Translations under genes and position numbers: made by a program | The notes under the pieces: generated by a model | The model's input: the letters and a program-made list of their open reading frames with translations, nothing else | Database searches by the model: none | What the model was told of the DNA's origin: nothing | Assembly (NCBI RefSeq): GCF_963576675.1 | Contig: NC_088919.1 | Coordinates: 62,268,578 to 62,332,577, forward strand | From: Euphorbia lathyris | Taxonomy: Eukaryota; Streptophyta; Magnoliopsida; Malpighiales; Euphorbiaceae | DNA: 64,000 bases | Direction: 5' to 3' | Shown: in pieces, positions 24,643 to 36,951 of the stretch | Layout: each line of letters opens with the position of its first letter | Position numbering within the stretch: position 1 is the stretch's first letter

Positions 24643-24825
24643 TTAGCTTACTACAATCTTTGTAGAGTAGAACTCATTAAAGTTCATCGTAGCCTCATTA
24701 GCCCCTTGCTCGACTGCCAATGCTTCATCTTCCTCCCGACTCAGACAAAGCTTGGAGAGACGCTCTTCCATGGCAACCGCACACCGACAATCAATCAAAT
24801 TAGGGTTACAAGAACTTCTCACCAA
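24643..24825 (-). pseudogene. Possible LINE-type ORF1 N-terminal fragment
   Basis: A 60-residue frame contains AMEERLSKLCLSREEDEALA. This resembles the acidic start seen in plant zinc-knuckle/DUF4283-type proteins of LINE origin (xLxKLxLxxEEDEAL). It stops after 60 residues, with no downstream domain on this strand. The assignment rests on this short pattern only. Confidence 0.3.
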
Positions 24826-24923
24826 GGAGAAAGATGAGTCCTCTCAATGTTTAAACTAGAGATTGAACTTTTTATTTCTAACCTTTCTTTTTTGTATTAT
24901 ACTATAAAGTTAATATTTGGCAC

Positions 24924-25657
24924 TGTTGGGCTTGGCCCAATTATAATTTATGAAAATAAGCCCATGCCTTTGTGTTTTAGGATGGAAAGTATCCCACATT
25001 ACTTTCAAAGTACTTAGTGGAGATACTTATTAATGAGGTCCTCACACACTTGGGGTGTGCCCAAGGGGTACCCACTTTTGTGAAAGGGTGAGGACCTACC
25101 TCTTGTTTGACCACCAAGCGCGCGCCGCCGCTGTCCGAACCGAACCGGGTCGGGTTTGGTTGGTGTGAATCCTATAATATTTTATTAAATTTGATTTTAT
25201 TTTTTTATTTAATTTATAAGTCTCTGAATTAGTCTTTCTGAACGTCTATTTTCTGAAGGTGTCTTTCTCAAACCTAGTCTCACCACCTTCCTTGATTTCT
25301 CTCCCACCTTCTTCTCCAGTAAATCAGAGCTCAACAGCTCTATTTTTTCTTTATAAATAGGTGTGAGACTGCCATTCCAATACACACAATTATATTTTAC
25401 TTTCGAAACTGAGCAATTGAGATTGAGTGTAGACATAAACGATTTTGTACGGTTGCAATATAAAATCGTATTACAGAGAGTTGTTTTATCCTAGAGGCGA
25501 CCGGAATTCACACTGCTTGCAATTTTCTGGAAGTTCCACGAATGTCTTAAAGAAAGCGACATTGTCCGCGACTCTGCCCATTTAATTTTTGTTCGGTCTT
25601 TTCGTGTTTTTCCAGTTCCAGCTCCATCAAATTTAAGACAGTTCAATTATTACTGAT
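24924..25657 (+). mobile_element. LTR and leader of a third copia-type element, partial
   Basis: The segment starts TGTTGGGCTTGGCCCAA, a palindromic LTR-like start. A TATA-like TTTATAAATA sits at 25351-25360 and the segment leads to a gag ATG at 25658. The LTR 3' edge and PBS could not be located, and no second LTR is visible. The LTR and leader are therefore reported together. Transcription would begin shortly after the TATA motif. Confidence 0.5.
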
Positions 25658-26410
25658 ATGGCTACCGAACAAGTAAATGAGATTGTTGAAATCAACAAGC
25701 CATTCCGGTTTGAAGGAGCTCACTTCCGAAGGTGGAGACAGAAGATGATGTTCTACCTCACCACAAAGAAGGTAGCTTCTGTTTTGAGTTCTGAAAAGCC
25801 GATTGTTCCTGAAGATGGTGCTGAGGCAGATGTTCGTGTTGATGAAAAATGGACAGAAACAAACTTTCTGTGCAAAAATTATATCCTCAATAGGTTAACA
25901 GATGACTTGTATGACTATTACACTGCTGAAGAAAAAGCTGCCAAAGAAATTTGGGAAGCTCTGCAGAGGAAATATGACACATAGGAGGCTGGGTCAAAAA
26001 AATATGCTGTCAGTCGCTACCTCAAATTTCAGATGACTGATGACAAATCAGTGGAGATTTAATCTTATGAATTACAAAAAATAGCACATGAAATTATCTC
26101 AGAAGGTATGCCTCTAAATGATCAATTTCAAGTTGCTGTAATTATTGACAAATTGCCTCCTTCATGGAAAGATTTTAAAAATGTTTTGAGGCACAAAACA
26201 AAAGAATTTTTGATGGAAAGTCTTATTACACGCCTCCGAATTGAGGAGGAAGCTCGAAAACAAGATTTAAAAGAAGAAGTACTTATTGTTTCTAATAACA
26301 CTAAAAGATCTGATGAGAATCAGATCCATGCCAAGAACGAGATTATATTTACGAATTTTAGTCCTTTATTCGATAATCCTATGAAGCATGCGAAGTTCAA
26401 AATGAAATAA
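25658..26410 (+). pseudogene. copia gag fragment with two nonsense codons
   Basis: A single frame begins MATEQVNEIVEINKPFRFEG, then FRRWRQKMMFYLTTKKVASV and LYDYYTAEEKAAKEIWEALQ, a typical plant copia gag. It is broken by TAG at 25982-25984 and TAA at 26060-26062. It resumes with PLNDQFQVAVIIDKLPPSW and ITRLRIEEEARKQD. Similarity fades near 26340, before the zinc knuckle expected for this family; protease and all of pol are missing. The frame ends at 26410 in unrelated sequence. Confidence 0.85.
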
Positions 26411-26740
26411 TTTTATCCCTTTCGAGTTACACAAATATCAAATTGAAAACGGATCAATTATAGTTAATTCATTTTGAATTTGGATTTTGAGGAAATTGAA
26501 TTTGGATTTTAAAGAGATCTAATTAAGTTGGATAATAAGTTTTGGATGGTGGGGAATTATTTGCAATTTAAAGAATTGCACAATTTTTCTTTGGTATGGG
26601 ACTACATGATGAATTATGAGGAAGACTTTTACTTTGACTTTCAAGATAATAATTTTGACTTGCTTAGTTACTTTTTTACCCTTATATTTATTATGTTTAT
26701 TTTAGTTATGTAAGGGCAAAATATGTCCAACATGATTTAA
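26411..26740. other. AT-rich spacer after the truncated gag
   Basis: No feature is recognised. The 61-residue frame at 26528-26713 is AT-driven and is not called. Confidence 0.35.
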
Positions 26741-27020
26741 TTTTAGTCTTTAAATATTTCCAATTTTCTAAGTTTGTAACAAGTTTGATATTAATAAAAA
26801 TATTACTCTTAAGAGTTTGTGAGTGGTTTCTCTTGTGTTCTTTGGGGCACTACTTTGAACAATTCGGGATTAAATCCTTAATTGTTGGAGACTGGGATTG
26901 GGACTTTACAACCTAGTTTTGTAAGGGTTCTTTTCTGTCCGACTCCGATTCGTTAGCTTTCCTAGGGATCAAATCTAGTTGTCGGGTTTTCGAGGCACTG
27001 TTCCTCGTGGGTTCGCATCA
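26741..27020 (+). repeat. 3' part of an LTR of a further element
   Basis: The right edge is defined by a terminal TTCGCATCA at 27020, three bases before a canonical PBS. The sequence carries AATAAAAATATT near 26793, a possible polyadenylation region. The left edge is uncertain. It differs from the array LTRs that follow, but shares with them the three-base spacing to the PBS. Confidence 0.55.
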
Positions 27021-27023
27021 GTT

Positions 27024-27035
27024 TGGTATCAGAGC
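27024..27035 (+). other. Primer-binding site following an LTR end
   Basis: TGGTATCAGAGC is intact in + orientation, three bases after the LTR edge at 27020. About 45 bp of leader follow, and then the sequence switches to the tandem array near 27083. Confidence 0.75.
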
Positions 27036-27082
27036 TGAGCTCTAACTTTTCAGGTTTTATCTATCTATGTTTTTTTTCTGTT

Positions 27083-28220
27083 AAGGTACACTTGTTTGCA
27101 CAGAACACTGATCCAATCTTAATTAAGGAGATAGACAACGAGACCTGTGAACTCGGATAGCCTTTAAGCATACCTCGTAACCACCCTCTTCTCTTGCCCT
27201 GCCCTACCCTGCCTTTGCTTTGCTTTTCTTTCACCCTTCCGTAACCCCTTGCTTTTCCTTTTCTTACCTTTTCTTGCTTCCTTTCTGTAGTAAACATCTA
27301 TTTCTATTAGCTTGAGTTACCTAATCTGACCCCTTGCTTTGCTTCCCTTCTTGCTTGAGTTACCTTTTCTTAGCCCTTTTCTTGCTTACATTCTTGCTTA
27401 AGTTACCTCCATTGGAGCCCTTGCTTTCATTCTTGCTTGAGTTACCTTTTCTTAGCCCTTTTCTTGCTTTCTCAACCAAATCTTTTCTTGTAATCTCGTA
27501 ACCAGCCTGGGCCAAATAGCTTATTTTACTCTTCACACCGAAGAGGTTTTTCACGTATAAATCTCATGTTGTGGATTGTGGTTTAGATTTTCATTCTTGT
27601 GGTTTTATTTGCTATTTTGATTTGGAACTTGGGTTGTGATTTGCTTGATTGTTTGTAAGATAGATCCTTGTGGTGTTGTTATTAGTATTCCGCGTGTTAT
27701 TGGTAACCCGTCTTTTAGGGTCCTTCAATTTAGTATCCGAGCTTTCTAATTTTAATTTCGAAAATATCTGTAATATCTTGTATAATCTGTAAGTTAGAAC
27801 TTAGACTTAGTCATTCATGTATTTCAAATGTAAGTTAGAACTTAGACTTAGTCATTCGTGTATTTCAAATTGAAAATCTATTTAAATATCTTTTCTTATT
27901 CTTCTCTTTCAGTTGTGTAGTTGTGTAATATTCTTATTCTTCAATATCTTTTCTTCACTTCTCTTGCATCTTTTATGTGCTATCGTAGGGATCACCGACA
28001 CTACCTTGCTTTCAATTACGATACTCTAATTCTAATTTGTAAAACATCTGCGATATCTTGTATAATCTGTGAGTTAGAAGTCATTCGTGTATTTCAAATT
28101 GAAACTTATCCTGTAGTAAAATCTATTTAAATATCAATACAAAATCAATAGAGATGACAATATTTAAAAAATAATACCCTAAATAGGTTTCTGTCAATCA
28201 AATTAGATATTGTTCATAAT
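27083..28220 (+). repeat. Array unit 1, B type, 5' truncated
   Basis: It starts inside the B-specific block (GGTACACTTGTTTGCAC). The LTR ends at 27727 and the PBS-like site is doubly mutated (TAGTATCCGAGC). Its leader carries the B-linked marker CTCTTTCAG at about 27905. Confidence 0.8.
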
Positions 28221-29392
28221 TGTTATGGGTCCAGCCCATATTTAAGGTGTATTTATTATTAATTTTGGCTTCTTTGAGAAACTTAGGTTAAGATGTATTA
28301 AAGTGAATGAGTTGTCATTATTGACACAAGTGAAGGAAGAAGAAAAGACTCACAAAAAAAAATTCGTTTTTGGCCTTTCTCTCATTAGGTCAATTTACGT
28401 TTTTGTCGATTCCTAGAGATTAAACCGTCGGATCGTCATGATTTTTAGGCAGGAGATTCTTGACATATTGTTCCTTGTTCTCACCGTTGTGATTGGTGTT
28501 TGGAGGTTAGGAAGGTATGTTCGGGATTTGGGCAAATTGTAGACAATTTCTTCTCTTTGTGGTATTTCTTTTCTTCTTGATCTCTTATTGTTTATGATTG
28601 TTGTTGGCGCGTTATAAACCTTTGTAAGAATTTGTTGGGTTTGCTTTGCCCTCAATTTTATCATAATAAGAGAATAAGGGTGGACTTTTTAAAGGTTATG
28701 TGGTTTTTACTCTTCACACCGAAGAGGTTTTTCACGTATAAATCTCATGTTGTGGATTGTGGTTTAGATTTTCATTCTTGTGGTTTTATTTGCTATTTTG
28801 ATTTGGAACTTGGGTTGTGCTTTGCTTGATTGTTTGTGAGATAGATCCTTGTGGTGTTGTTATTGGTATTCCTCGTGTTATTGGTAACCCGTCTTTTGGG
28901 GTCCTTCAATTTGGTATCCGAGCTTTCTAATTTTAATTTTGAAAATATCTATAATATCTTGTATAATCTGTAAGTTAGAACTTAGACTTAGTCATTCATG
29001 TATTTCAAATGTAAGTTAGAACTTAGACGTAGTCATTCGTGTATTTCAAATTGAAAATCTATTTAAATATCTTTTCTTATTCTTCTCTTGCAGTTGTGTA
29101 ATATTCTTATTCTTCAATATATTTGCTTCACTTCTCTTGCTTCCTTTATGTGCTATCGTAGGGATCACCAACATTACCTTGCTTTCAATTAAGATACTCT
29201 AATTCTAATTTGTAAAATATCTGCGATATCTTGTATAATCTGTAAGTTAGAAGTCATTCGTGTATTTCAAATTGAAACTTATCTTGTAGTAAAATCTATT
29301 TAAATATCAATACAAAATCAATAGCGATGCAATATTTAAAAAATAATACCCCAAATGGGTTTCTGTCAATCAAATTAGATATTGTTCATAAC
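28221..29392 (+). repeat. Array unit 2, A type
   Basis: LTR 28221-28908 (688 bp), TATA-like TATAAAT near 28737, and a PBS-like TGGTATCCGAGC. The G-box position is mutated (TTATGTGG near 28697). The leader carries CTCTTGCAG. Confidence 0.85.
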
Positions 29393-30766
29393 TATTATGG
29401 GTCCAGCTCATATTTAAGGTCCATTTATTATTAATTTTGACTTTTTTGAGAAGCTTAGGTTAATATTGTACTTCTTTTCCTCTCTAGTTAGTGTACTCGT
29501 GGTACTCGATAGTACGCTCGTGATACAGTACTCGCATAACAGCGCTTACAGCAGCTCGTAGCTATTGTATGCATGGAAGTGATGATATATTGATTGCACG
29601 AGCTAGCCCATTCGGATGGAGAGAAAGGAAGGTACACTTGTTTGCACGGAACACTGATCCAATCTTAATTAAGGAGATAGACAATGAGACCTGTGAACTT
29701 GGATAGCCTTTAAGCATACCCCGTAACCACCCTCTTCTCTTGCCCTACCCTACCCTGCCTTTGCTTTGCTTTTCTTTCACCCTTTCGTAACCCCTTTCTT
29801 TTCCTTTCCTTACCTTTTCTTGCTTCCTTTCTGTAGTAAACATCTATTTCTATTAGCTTGAGTTACCTAATATGACCCCTTGCTTTGCTTCCCTTCTTGC
29901 TTATGTTACCTTTTCTTAGCCCTTTTCTTGCTTGCATTCTTGCTTGAGTTACCTCCATTGGAGCCCTTGCTTTCATTCTTGCTTGAGTTACCTTTTCTTA
30001 GCCCTTTTCTTGCTTTCTCAACGGAATCTTTTCTTGTAATCTTGTAACCAGCCTGGGCCAAATAGCTTATTTTAATCTTCACACTGAAGAGGTTTTTCAC
30101 GTATAAATCTCATGTTGTGGATTGTGGTTTAGATTTTCATTCTTGTGGTTTTATTTGCTATTTTGATTTGGAACTTGGGTTGTGCTTTGATTGATTGTTT
30201 GTGAGATAGATCCTTGTGGTGTTGTTATTGGTATTCCACGTGTTATTGGTAACCCGTCTTTTGGGGTCCTTCAATTTGGTATCCGAGCTTTCTAATTTTA
30301 ATTTTGAAAATATCTGTAATATCTTGTATAATCTGTAAGTTAGAACTTAGACTTAGTCATTCATGTATTTCAAATGCAAGTTAGAACTTAGACTTAGTCA
30401 TTCGTGTATTTCAAATTGAAAATCTATTTAAATATCTTTTCTTATTCTTCTCTTTCAGTTGTGTAGTTGTGTAATATTCTTATTCTTCAATATCTTTTCT
30501 TCACTTCTCTTGCATCCTTTATGTTCTATCATAGGGATCACCGACACTACCTTGCGTTCAATTACGATACTCTAATTCTAATTTGTAAAACATCTGCGAT
30601 ATCTTGTATAATCTGTTAGTTAGAAATCATTCGTGTATTTCAAATTGAAACTTATCCTGTAGTAAAATCTATTTAAATATCAATACAAAATCAATAGAGA
30701 TGAAAATATTTAAAAAATAATACCCCAAATGGGTTTCTGTCAATCAAATTAGATATTGTTCATAAC
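29393..30766 (+). repeat. Array unit 3, B type
   Basis: LTR 29393-30273 (881 bp). The B block starts near 29462 with a GTACTCGTGGTACTCG-type stretch, then pyrimidine-rich sequence with repeated CTTGCTTGAGTTACC words. It rejoins A-type sequence at TTTTAATCTTCACAC. The leader carries CTCTTTCAG. Confidence 0.85.
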
Positions 30767-31712
30767 TGTTATTGGTCCAGCCCATATTTAAGGTGCATTT
30801 ATTATTAATTTTGGCTTCTTTGAGAAACTTGGGTTAAGATGTATTAAAGTGAATGAGTTGTCATTCTTTGTGGTATTTGTTTTCTTCTTGATCTCTTATT
30901 GTTTATGATTGTTGTTGGCGCCTTATAAACCTTTGTAAGACTTTGTTGGGTTTGCTTTGCCCTCAATTTTATCATAATAAGAGAAGAAGGGTGGACTTTT
31001 TAAAGGTCACGTGGTTTTTACTCTTCACACCGAAGAGGTTTTTCATGTATAAATCTCATGTTGTGGATTGTGGTTTGGATTTTCATTCTTGTGGTTTTAT
31101 TTGCTATTTTGATTTGGAACTTGGGTTGTGCTTTGCTTGATTGTTTGTGAGATAGATCCTTGTGGTGTTGTTATTGGTATTCCGCGTATTATTGGTAACC
31201 CGTCTTTTGGGGTCCTTCAATTTGGTATCCGAGCTTTCTAATTTTAATTTCGAAAATATCTAAAATATCTTGTATAATCTGTAAGTTAGAACTTAGACTT
31301 AGTCATTCATGTATTTCAAATGTAAGTTAGAACTTAGACTTAGTCATTCGTGTATTTCAAATTGAAAATCTATTTAAATATCTTTTCTTATTCTTCTCTT
31401 GCAGTTGTGTAGTTGTGTAATATTCTTATTCTTCAATATCTTTTCTTCACTTCTCTTGCATCCTTTATGTGCTATCGTAGGGATCACCAACAGTACCTTA
31501 CTTTCAATTAAGATACTCTAATTCTAATTTCTAAAATATGTGCGATATCTTGTATAATCTGTAAGTTAGAAGTCATTCGTGTATTTAAAATTGAAACTTA
31601 TCTTGTAGTAAAATCTATTTAAATATCAATACAAAATCAATAGCGATGACAATATTTAAAAAATAATACCCCAAATGGGTTTCTGTCAATCAAATTAGAT
31701 ATTGTTCATAAC
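30767..31712 (+). repeat. Array unit 4, A1 type, internally deleted
   Basis: LTR 30767-31219 is only 453 bp. GAGTTGTCATT is joined directly to CTTTGTGGTATTTG near 30866, removing about 240 bp of the upstream half. The G-box CACGTG at 31008-31013 and the TATA-like motif are kept. Confidence 0.85.
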
Positions 31713-33084
31713 TGTTATGGGTCCAGCTCATATTTAAGGTCCATTTGTTATTAATTTTGACTTTTTTGAGAAGCTTAGGTTAATATTGTAATTCTTTTCC
31801 TCTCTAGTTAGTGTACTCGTGGTACTCGGTAGTACGCTGGTGATACAGTACTCGCGTAACAGCGCTTACAGCAGCTCGTAGCTATTGTATGCATGGGAGT
31901 GATGATATATTGATTGCACGAGCTAGCCCATTCGGATGGAGAGAAAGGAAGGTACACTTGTTTGCACGGAACACTGATCCAATCTTAATTAAGGAGATAG
32001 ACAACGAGACCTGTGAACTCGGATAGCCTTTAAGCATACCTCGTAACCATCCTCTTCTCTTGCCCTGCCCTACCCTGCCTTTGCTTTGCTTTTCTTTCAC
32101 CCTTCCGTAACCCCTTTCTTTTCCTTTCCTTACCTTTTCTTGCTTCCTTTCTGTAGTAAACATCTATTTCTATTAGCTTGAGTTACCTAATCTGACCCAT
32201 TGCTTTGCTTCCCTTCTTGTTTGAGTTTTCTTTTCTTAGCCCTTTTCTTGCTTGCATTCTTGCTTGAGTTACCTCCATTGGAGCCCTTGCTTTCATACTT
32301 GCTTGAGTTACCTTTTCTTAGCCTTTTCTTGCTTTCTCAACCGAATCTTTTCTTGTAATCTCGTACCCAGCCTGGGCCAAATAGCTTATTTTACTCTTCA
32401 CACCGAAGAGGTTTTTCATGTATAAATCTCATGTTGTGGATTGTGGTTTAGATTTTCATTCTTGTGGTTTTATTTGCTATTTTGATTTGGAAATTGGGTT
32501 GTGCTTTGATTGATTGTTTGTGAGATAGATCCTTGTGGTATTGTTATTGGTATTCCGCGTGTTATTGGTAACCCGTCTTTTGGGGTCCTTCAATTTGGTA
32601 TCCGAGCTTTCTAATTTTAATTTCGAAAATATCTGTAATATCTTGTATAATCTGTAAGTTAGAACTTAGACTTAGTCATTCATGTATTTCAAATGTAAGT
32701 TAGAACTTAGACTTAGTCATTCGTGTATTTCAAATTGAAAATCTATTTAAATATCTTTTCTTATTCTTCTCTTTCAGTTGTGTAGTTGTGTAATATTCTT
32801 ATTCTTCAATATCTTTTCTTCACTTCTCTTGCATCCTTTATATGCTATTGCAGGGATCACCAACAGTACCTTGCTTTCAATTACGATACTCTAATTCCAA
32901 TTTGTAAAACATCTGCGATATCTTGTATAATCTGTAAGTTAGAAGTCATTCGTGTATTTAAAATTAAAATTTATCCTGTAGTAAAATCTATTTAAATATC
33001 AATACAATATCAATAGAGATGACAATATTTAAAAAATAATACCCCAAATGGGTTTCTCTCAATCAAATTAGATATTGTTCATAA
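31713..33084 (+). repeat. Array unit 5, B type
   Basis: LTR 31713-32592 (880 bp), almost the same length and B block as unit 3. The leader carries CTCTTTCAG. Confidence 0.85.
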
Positions 33085-33296
33085 CTGTTATGGGTCCAGC
33101 CCATATTTAAGGTCCATTTATTATTAATTTTGGATTCTTTGAGAAGCTTAGGTTAAGATGTATTTAAGTGAATGAGTTGTCATTATTGAGACAAGTGAAG
33201 GAAGAAGAAAAGACTCACAAAACAAGAATTTCGTTTTAGACATTTCTCTCATTAGGCCAATTCGCGTTTTTTGTCGATTCTCAGAGATTGAATCGT

Positions 33297-34268
33297 CGAA
33301 TCGTCACGATTTTTGGGCAAGAGCTTCTTGACATATTGTTCCTTGTTCTCACCATCGTGATTGTCGTTTGGAGGTCGGGAAGGTCTGGTCGGGATTGGGG
33401 CAGATTGTAGACAATTTCTTCTCTTTGTGGTATTTGTTTTCTTCTTGATCTCTTATTATTTATGATTGTTGTTGGCGCATTACAAACCTTTGTAAGACTT
33501 TGTTGGGTTTGCTTTGCCCTCAATTTTATCATAATAAGAGAAGAAGGGTGGACTCCTCAAAGGTCACGTGGTTTTTACTCTTCACACCGAAGAGGTTTTT
33601 CACGTATAAATCTCATGTTGTGGATCGTCATGATTTTTGGGCAGGAGCTTCTTGACATATTGTTCCTTGTTCTCACCATTGTGATTGTCGTTTGGAGGTC
33701 GGGAAGGTCTGGTCGGGCTTGGGGCAGATTGTAGACAATTTCTTCTCTTTGTGGTATTTGTTTTCTTCTTGATCTCTTATTGTTTATGATTGTTGTTGGC
33801 GCGTTATAAACCTTTGTAAGACTTTGTTGGGTTGGCTTTGCCCTCAATTTTATCATAATAAGAGAAGAAGGGTGGACTCCTCAAAGGTCACGTGGTTTTT
33901 ACTCTTCACACCGAAGAGGTTTTTCACGTATAAATCTCATGTTGTGGATCGTCATGATTTTTGGGCAGGAGCTTCTTGACATATTGTTCCTTGTTCTCAC
34001 CATTGTGATTGTCGTTTGGAGGTCGGGAAGGTCTGATCGGGCTTGGGGCAGATTGTAGACAATTTCTTCTCTTTGTGGTATTTGTTTTCTTCTTGATCTC
34101 TTATTGTTTAGGATTGTTGTTGGCGCGTAAATAAACCTTTGTAAGACTTTATTGGGTTTGCTTTGCCCTCAATTTTATCATAATAAGAGAAGAAGGTTGG
34201 ACTCCTCAAAGGTAACGTGGTTTTTACTCTTCACACCGAAGAGGTTTTTCACGTATAAATCTCATGTT
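33297..34268 (+). repeat. 324-bp triplication inside one LTR
   Basis: The segment from GATTTTTGGGCA through CATGTTGTGGAT recurs at about 33308, 33632 and 33956, with exact 324-bp spacing and very few differences. Each copy holds a G-box position and a TATA-like motif, so this LTR has three candidate promoters. The third G-box is mutated (AACGTG). Confidence 0.85.
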
Positions 34269-34583
34269 GTGGATTGTGGTTTAGAATTCCATTCTTGTGG
34301 TTTTATTTGCTATTTTGATTTGGAACTTGGGTTGTGCTTTGCTTGATTGTTTGTGAGATAGATCATTGTGGTGTTGTTATTGGTATTCCGCGTGTTATTG
34401 GTAACCGGTCTTTTGGGGTACTTCAATTTGGTATCCGAGCTTTCTAATTTTAATTTTGAAAATATCTATAATATCTTGTATAATCTGTAAGTTAAAACTT
34501 AGACTTAGTCATTCATGTATTTCAAATGTAAGTTAGAACTTAGACTTAGTCATTCGTGTATTTCAAATTGAAAATCTATTTAA

Positions 34584-34588
34584 ATATC
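34584..34588. other. Target-site duplication, left copy
   Basis: ATATC directly before the LTR start at 34589; an identical pentamer follows the other LTR at 51901-51905. Confidence 0.9.
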
Positions 34589-36226
34589 TGTTAGACGAGG
34601 TGCCGCGGCCTAATCTCCCGGGCGGACCGGAGGGTGGACACCTCATGGCGACGTAAGCGGTGATTGGCGCCGAAAGCAACCAATCGTGAAATCAAGCTGC
34701 TCGGCAGGACCGGAGCTCGGAGTATGGAAGAGTCGCCACCCACGAATGGGAAAATGAATACCAATCCCTTGCGGGAGACCGGTGAGGGTTCGGGAAACTT
34801 AGGTACGAGCCGAGAAGGCTAGCTTCTTTCCGGAGAAAGGCTACTAGGCACCCCGACATCGCCCGGTTATGAACCACCGGCCTCCTACTCAGCATGTTAG
34901 GCGATAACGAACTAATCGCATATTTCTTTAAGTTTAAAATTCATTTGAAACCTTTTCTTTCTCGTTTTAAAAACCGTTTTGAGCATATATTATTGAAAGC
35001 CATTTTGGTAAAGAATCACCCATTTACATCAGTTCAAAATACATAGGAGAGAGAGGGGGAGAAGGAAGAATCGGTTTATTTACAATGTGATTTATGCTTC
35101 GTATTTACACACTTATTCTAAACTAAACTCACTTCCCAAAAACGAGTTTATTTACATGGTTCGTACCTTAATCGCTGTTGGAACGATTTAGGTACGTTTC
35201 AAAACCCCGTTGATTTATATGGCATCTACTCGAATCGCCGTTGGAACGACTTGAGCGTTTGAAGACGTGGAATAAAGAATTTTAACCCGAAACGTGGTTA
35301 GGCATACAAGTCAATTTATTTTGTACAAATCATTTAAGAAAACGATTCAAAAACTTTATTATTTACAACAAAAACGATTTTAATTACAAGGTTCGCTTAA
35401 TCCGTCGTTGGAACGAATTAAGGTTTTAAAACGTGATGTTTTGAGAAACGGTTTGAAAATGTCAAGAAAAACGTCATTTATACTTTAGGAACATCTAGAA
35501 AACTTTAATTTAAATAGCCAAATTAAAATTTCTTTTTGTGGTTTATTTTCCCCTTTTTCACTCAACTAACCTTTACTTGAACATAATTACAACAATGAGC
35601 AAATTAAGTCCAAAATTCACCCCACTAAACACATTTTAAAATAGATACATTTTGGATAAAATGGTATTTATACCTATAGATTAAAAATAAGGTAAAACCT
35701 AATATATACTATAGTTATGGGTATGTACCAACAAAAAGGAAAATAATACTAAGAATAGTATACTTATTATCCTAATTAAAATTTATAAAAATAACGCATA
35801 ATGTTTATGAATAAGAAAATGGCATTTGACCCAAAAATAGTTTTTACATAAGAAAATAACCTTTAACCCCAAACTAACTATTATAATAAATATATAGGAA
35901 ATAACTCTCCTAAATATACATTAAGCATCAAAATAACACCTTATTATCTCCAAAAAATCTACTAATTAATTACCCCAAAATACTCAAATAAATAACCTTC
36001 TAAAATAATACCCAGTGTAGTTTAAATGAATTAAGTAGAAAATATATACATATAGTTTATTAAACCAAATTAATGAAAGAAGAGATATATAAATAAACAT
36101 ATGTACCAAATATTTAAAAATAGCTTGAAAGTATCTATTACATAAATATACACATATATATAAAGGACCAATAGCCTAAAAGTTGAGAAAAAGGGACTAA
36201 AACAGCATTTTTTACATTTCAGCAGA

Positions 36227-36253
36227 TTTACCGACGGAAAATCCGTCGGTAAA
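36227..36253. repeat. Perfect hairpin in the LTR
   Basis: TTTACCGACGGA, a 3-base AAA loop, and TCCGTCGGTAAA. It is preserved identically in the other LTR at 50550-50576. The motif resembles subterminal repeats of plant CACTA transposons; this is similarity by eye only. Confidence 0.85.
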
Positions 36254-36951
36254 CAGCAATCAGTGACAGAAAAGGTAGAATTACAGCAGCACTCCAAAAC
36301 TTTCCAGATTCGTTCAAAAGCTTTAAATTAAGTCTAATTCGATCGTTTTGGATCTCCTAACTACCAAAAATGGATCATAGTCTATAACGGAGTTTCCTAA
36401 AACGATGTTTTTTATTTTAAAACGTTATTCGGAAATATCTTTTCAAAACTTATAATTACAACGTTTTTAATACCCGAACTACCTTTGAATCGGATCACGG
36501 TTCGTATTGGGATATTAAAACGAGGTTTTTTTATTTTAAGGCAAAACCAAATTTTTATTTAACACGGGATAAATATAAATAAATACGGGAAATAAATAAA
36601 ACGTGATAAATAAATGAATAACTAAATAAATAAAATTAGAACATAAAAAATAAATAAAGAAAATAAAATAAATGAAATGAATAAAACGAGTCTAATCCTC
36701 GGATAATACCTCGAGTTCGGTATTGACGGTTGAAGTCGGTTGATTCCACGAATCGTACTTTTCCGGTGTTTTTGAGTTTTTGGTAAAATTTTAACTTTTA
36801 GGAAATTTGGAATTTTTAGGAAAAAAAATGTTTTTTCCCAAAAAACGATTTTCTCTCTCTAAAAATGTTTAGAGTGAAAAGCTCCTCCCAAAAGTCCCCC
36901 CCTTTTCACCTTGGGATCCGTGCCTTCAATAGGCAAAGGATCCCGTCAACT

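Larger units (their letters stand above)
27083..34588 (+). repeat. LTR-leader tandem array, left part
   Basis: Six head-to-tail units, each an LTR (TGTTATGGGTCCAGC to GGTCCTTCA), a PBS-like TGGTATCCGAGC three bases later, and about 490 bp of leader running straight into the next LTR. No gag, pol or purine tract is present. LTR types alternate B, A, B, A, B, A. B has a pyrimidine-rich block of about 600 bp in place of the A-type upstream half. The + orientation follows from the PBS. The array is cut at 34588 by the Tat-like insertion. Confidence 0.88.
33085..34588 (+). repeat. Array unit 6, A type with LTR triplication, interrupted
   Basis: LTR 33085-34425 is 1341 bp because a 324-bp LTR segment is present three times. 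Its leader is split by the Tat-like element after AAATATC and resumes at 51906 with ATCTTTTGTTATTC-type sequence ending at 52235. Confidence 0.85.

Noticed and set aside
31882..32163. 93-residue Lys/Arg-rich frame on - (similar at 27061-27297)
   Set aside because: It is the complement of the pyrimidine-rich B block and recurs only because the array unit repeats. Its length varies between copies.
34692..34895. 67-residue open frame repeated at 49076-49279
   Set aside because: Both copies lie at the same position in the two LTRs; the conservation only reflects LTR identity. No start context or domain is seen.
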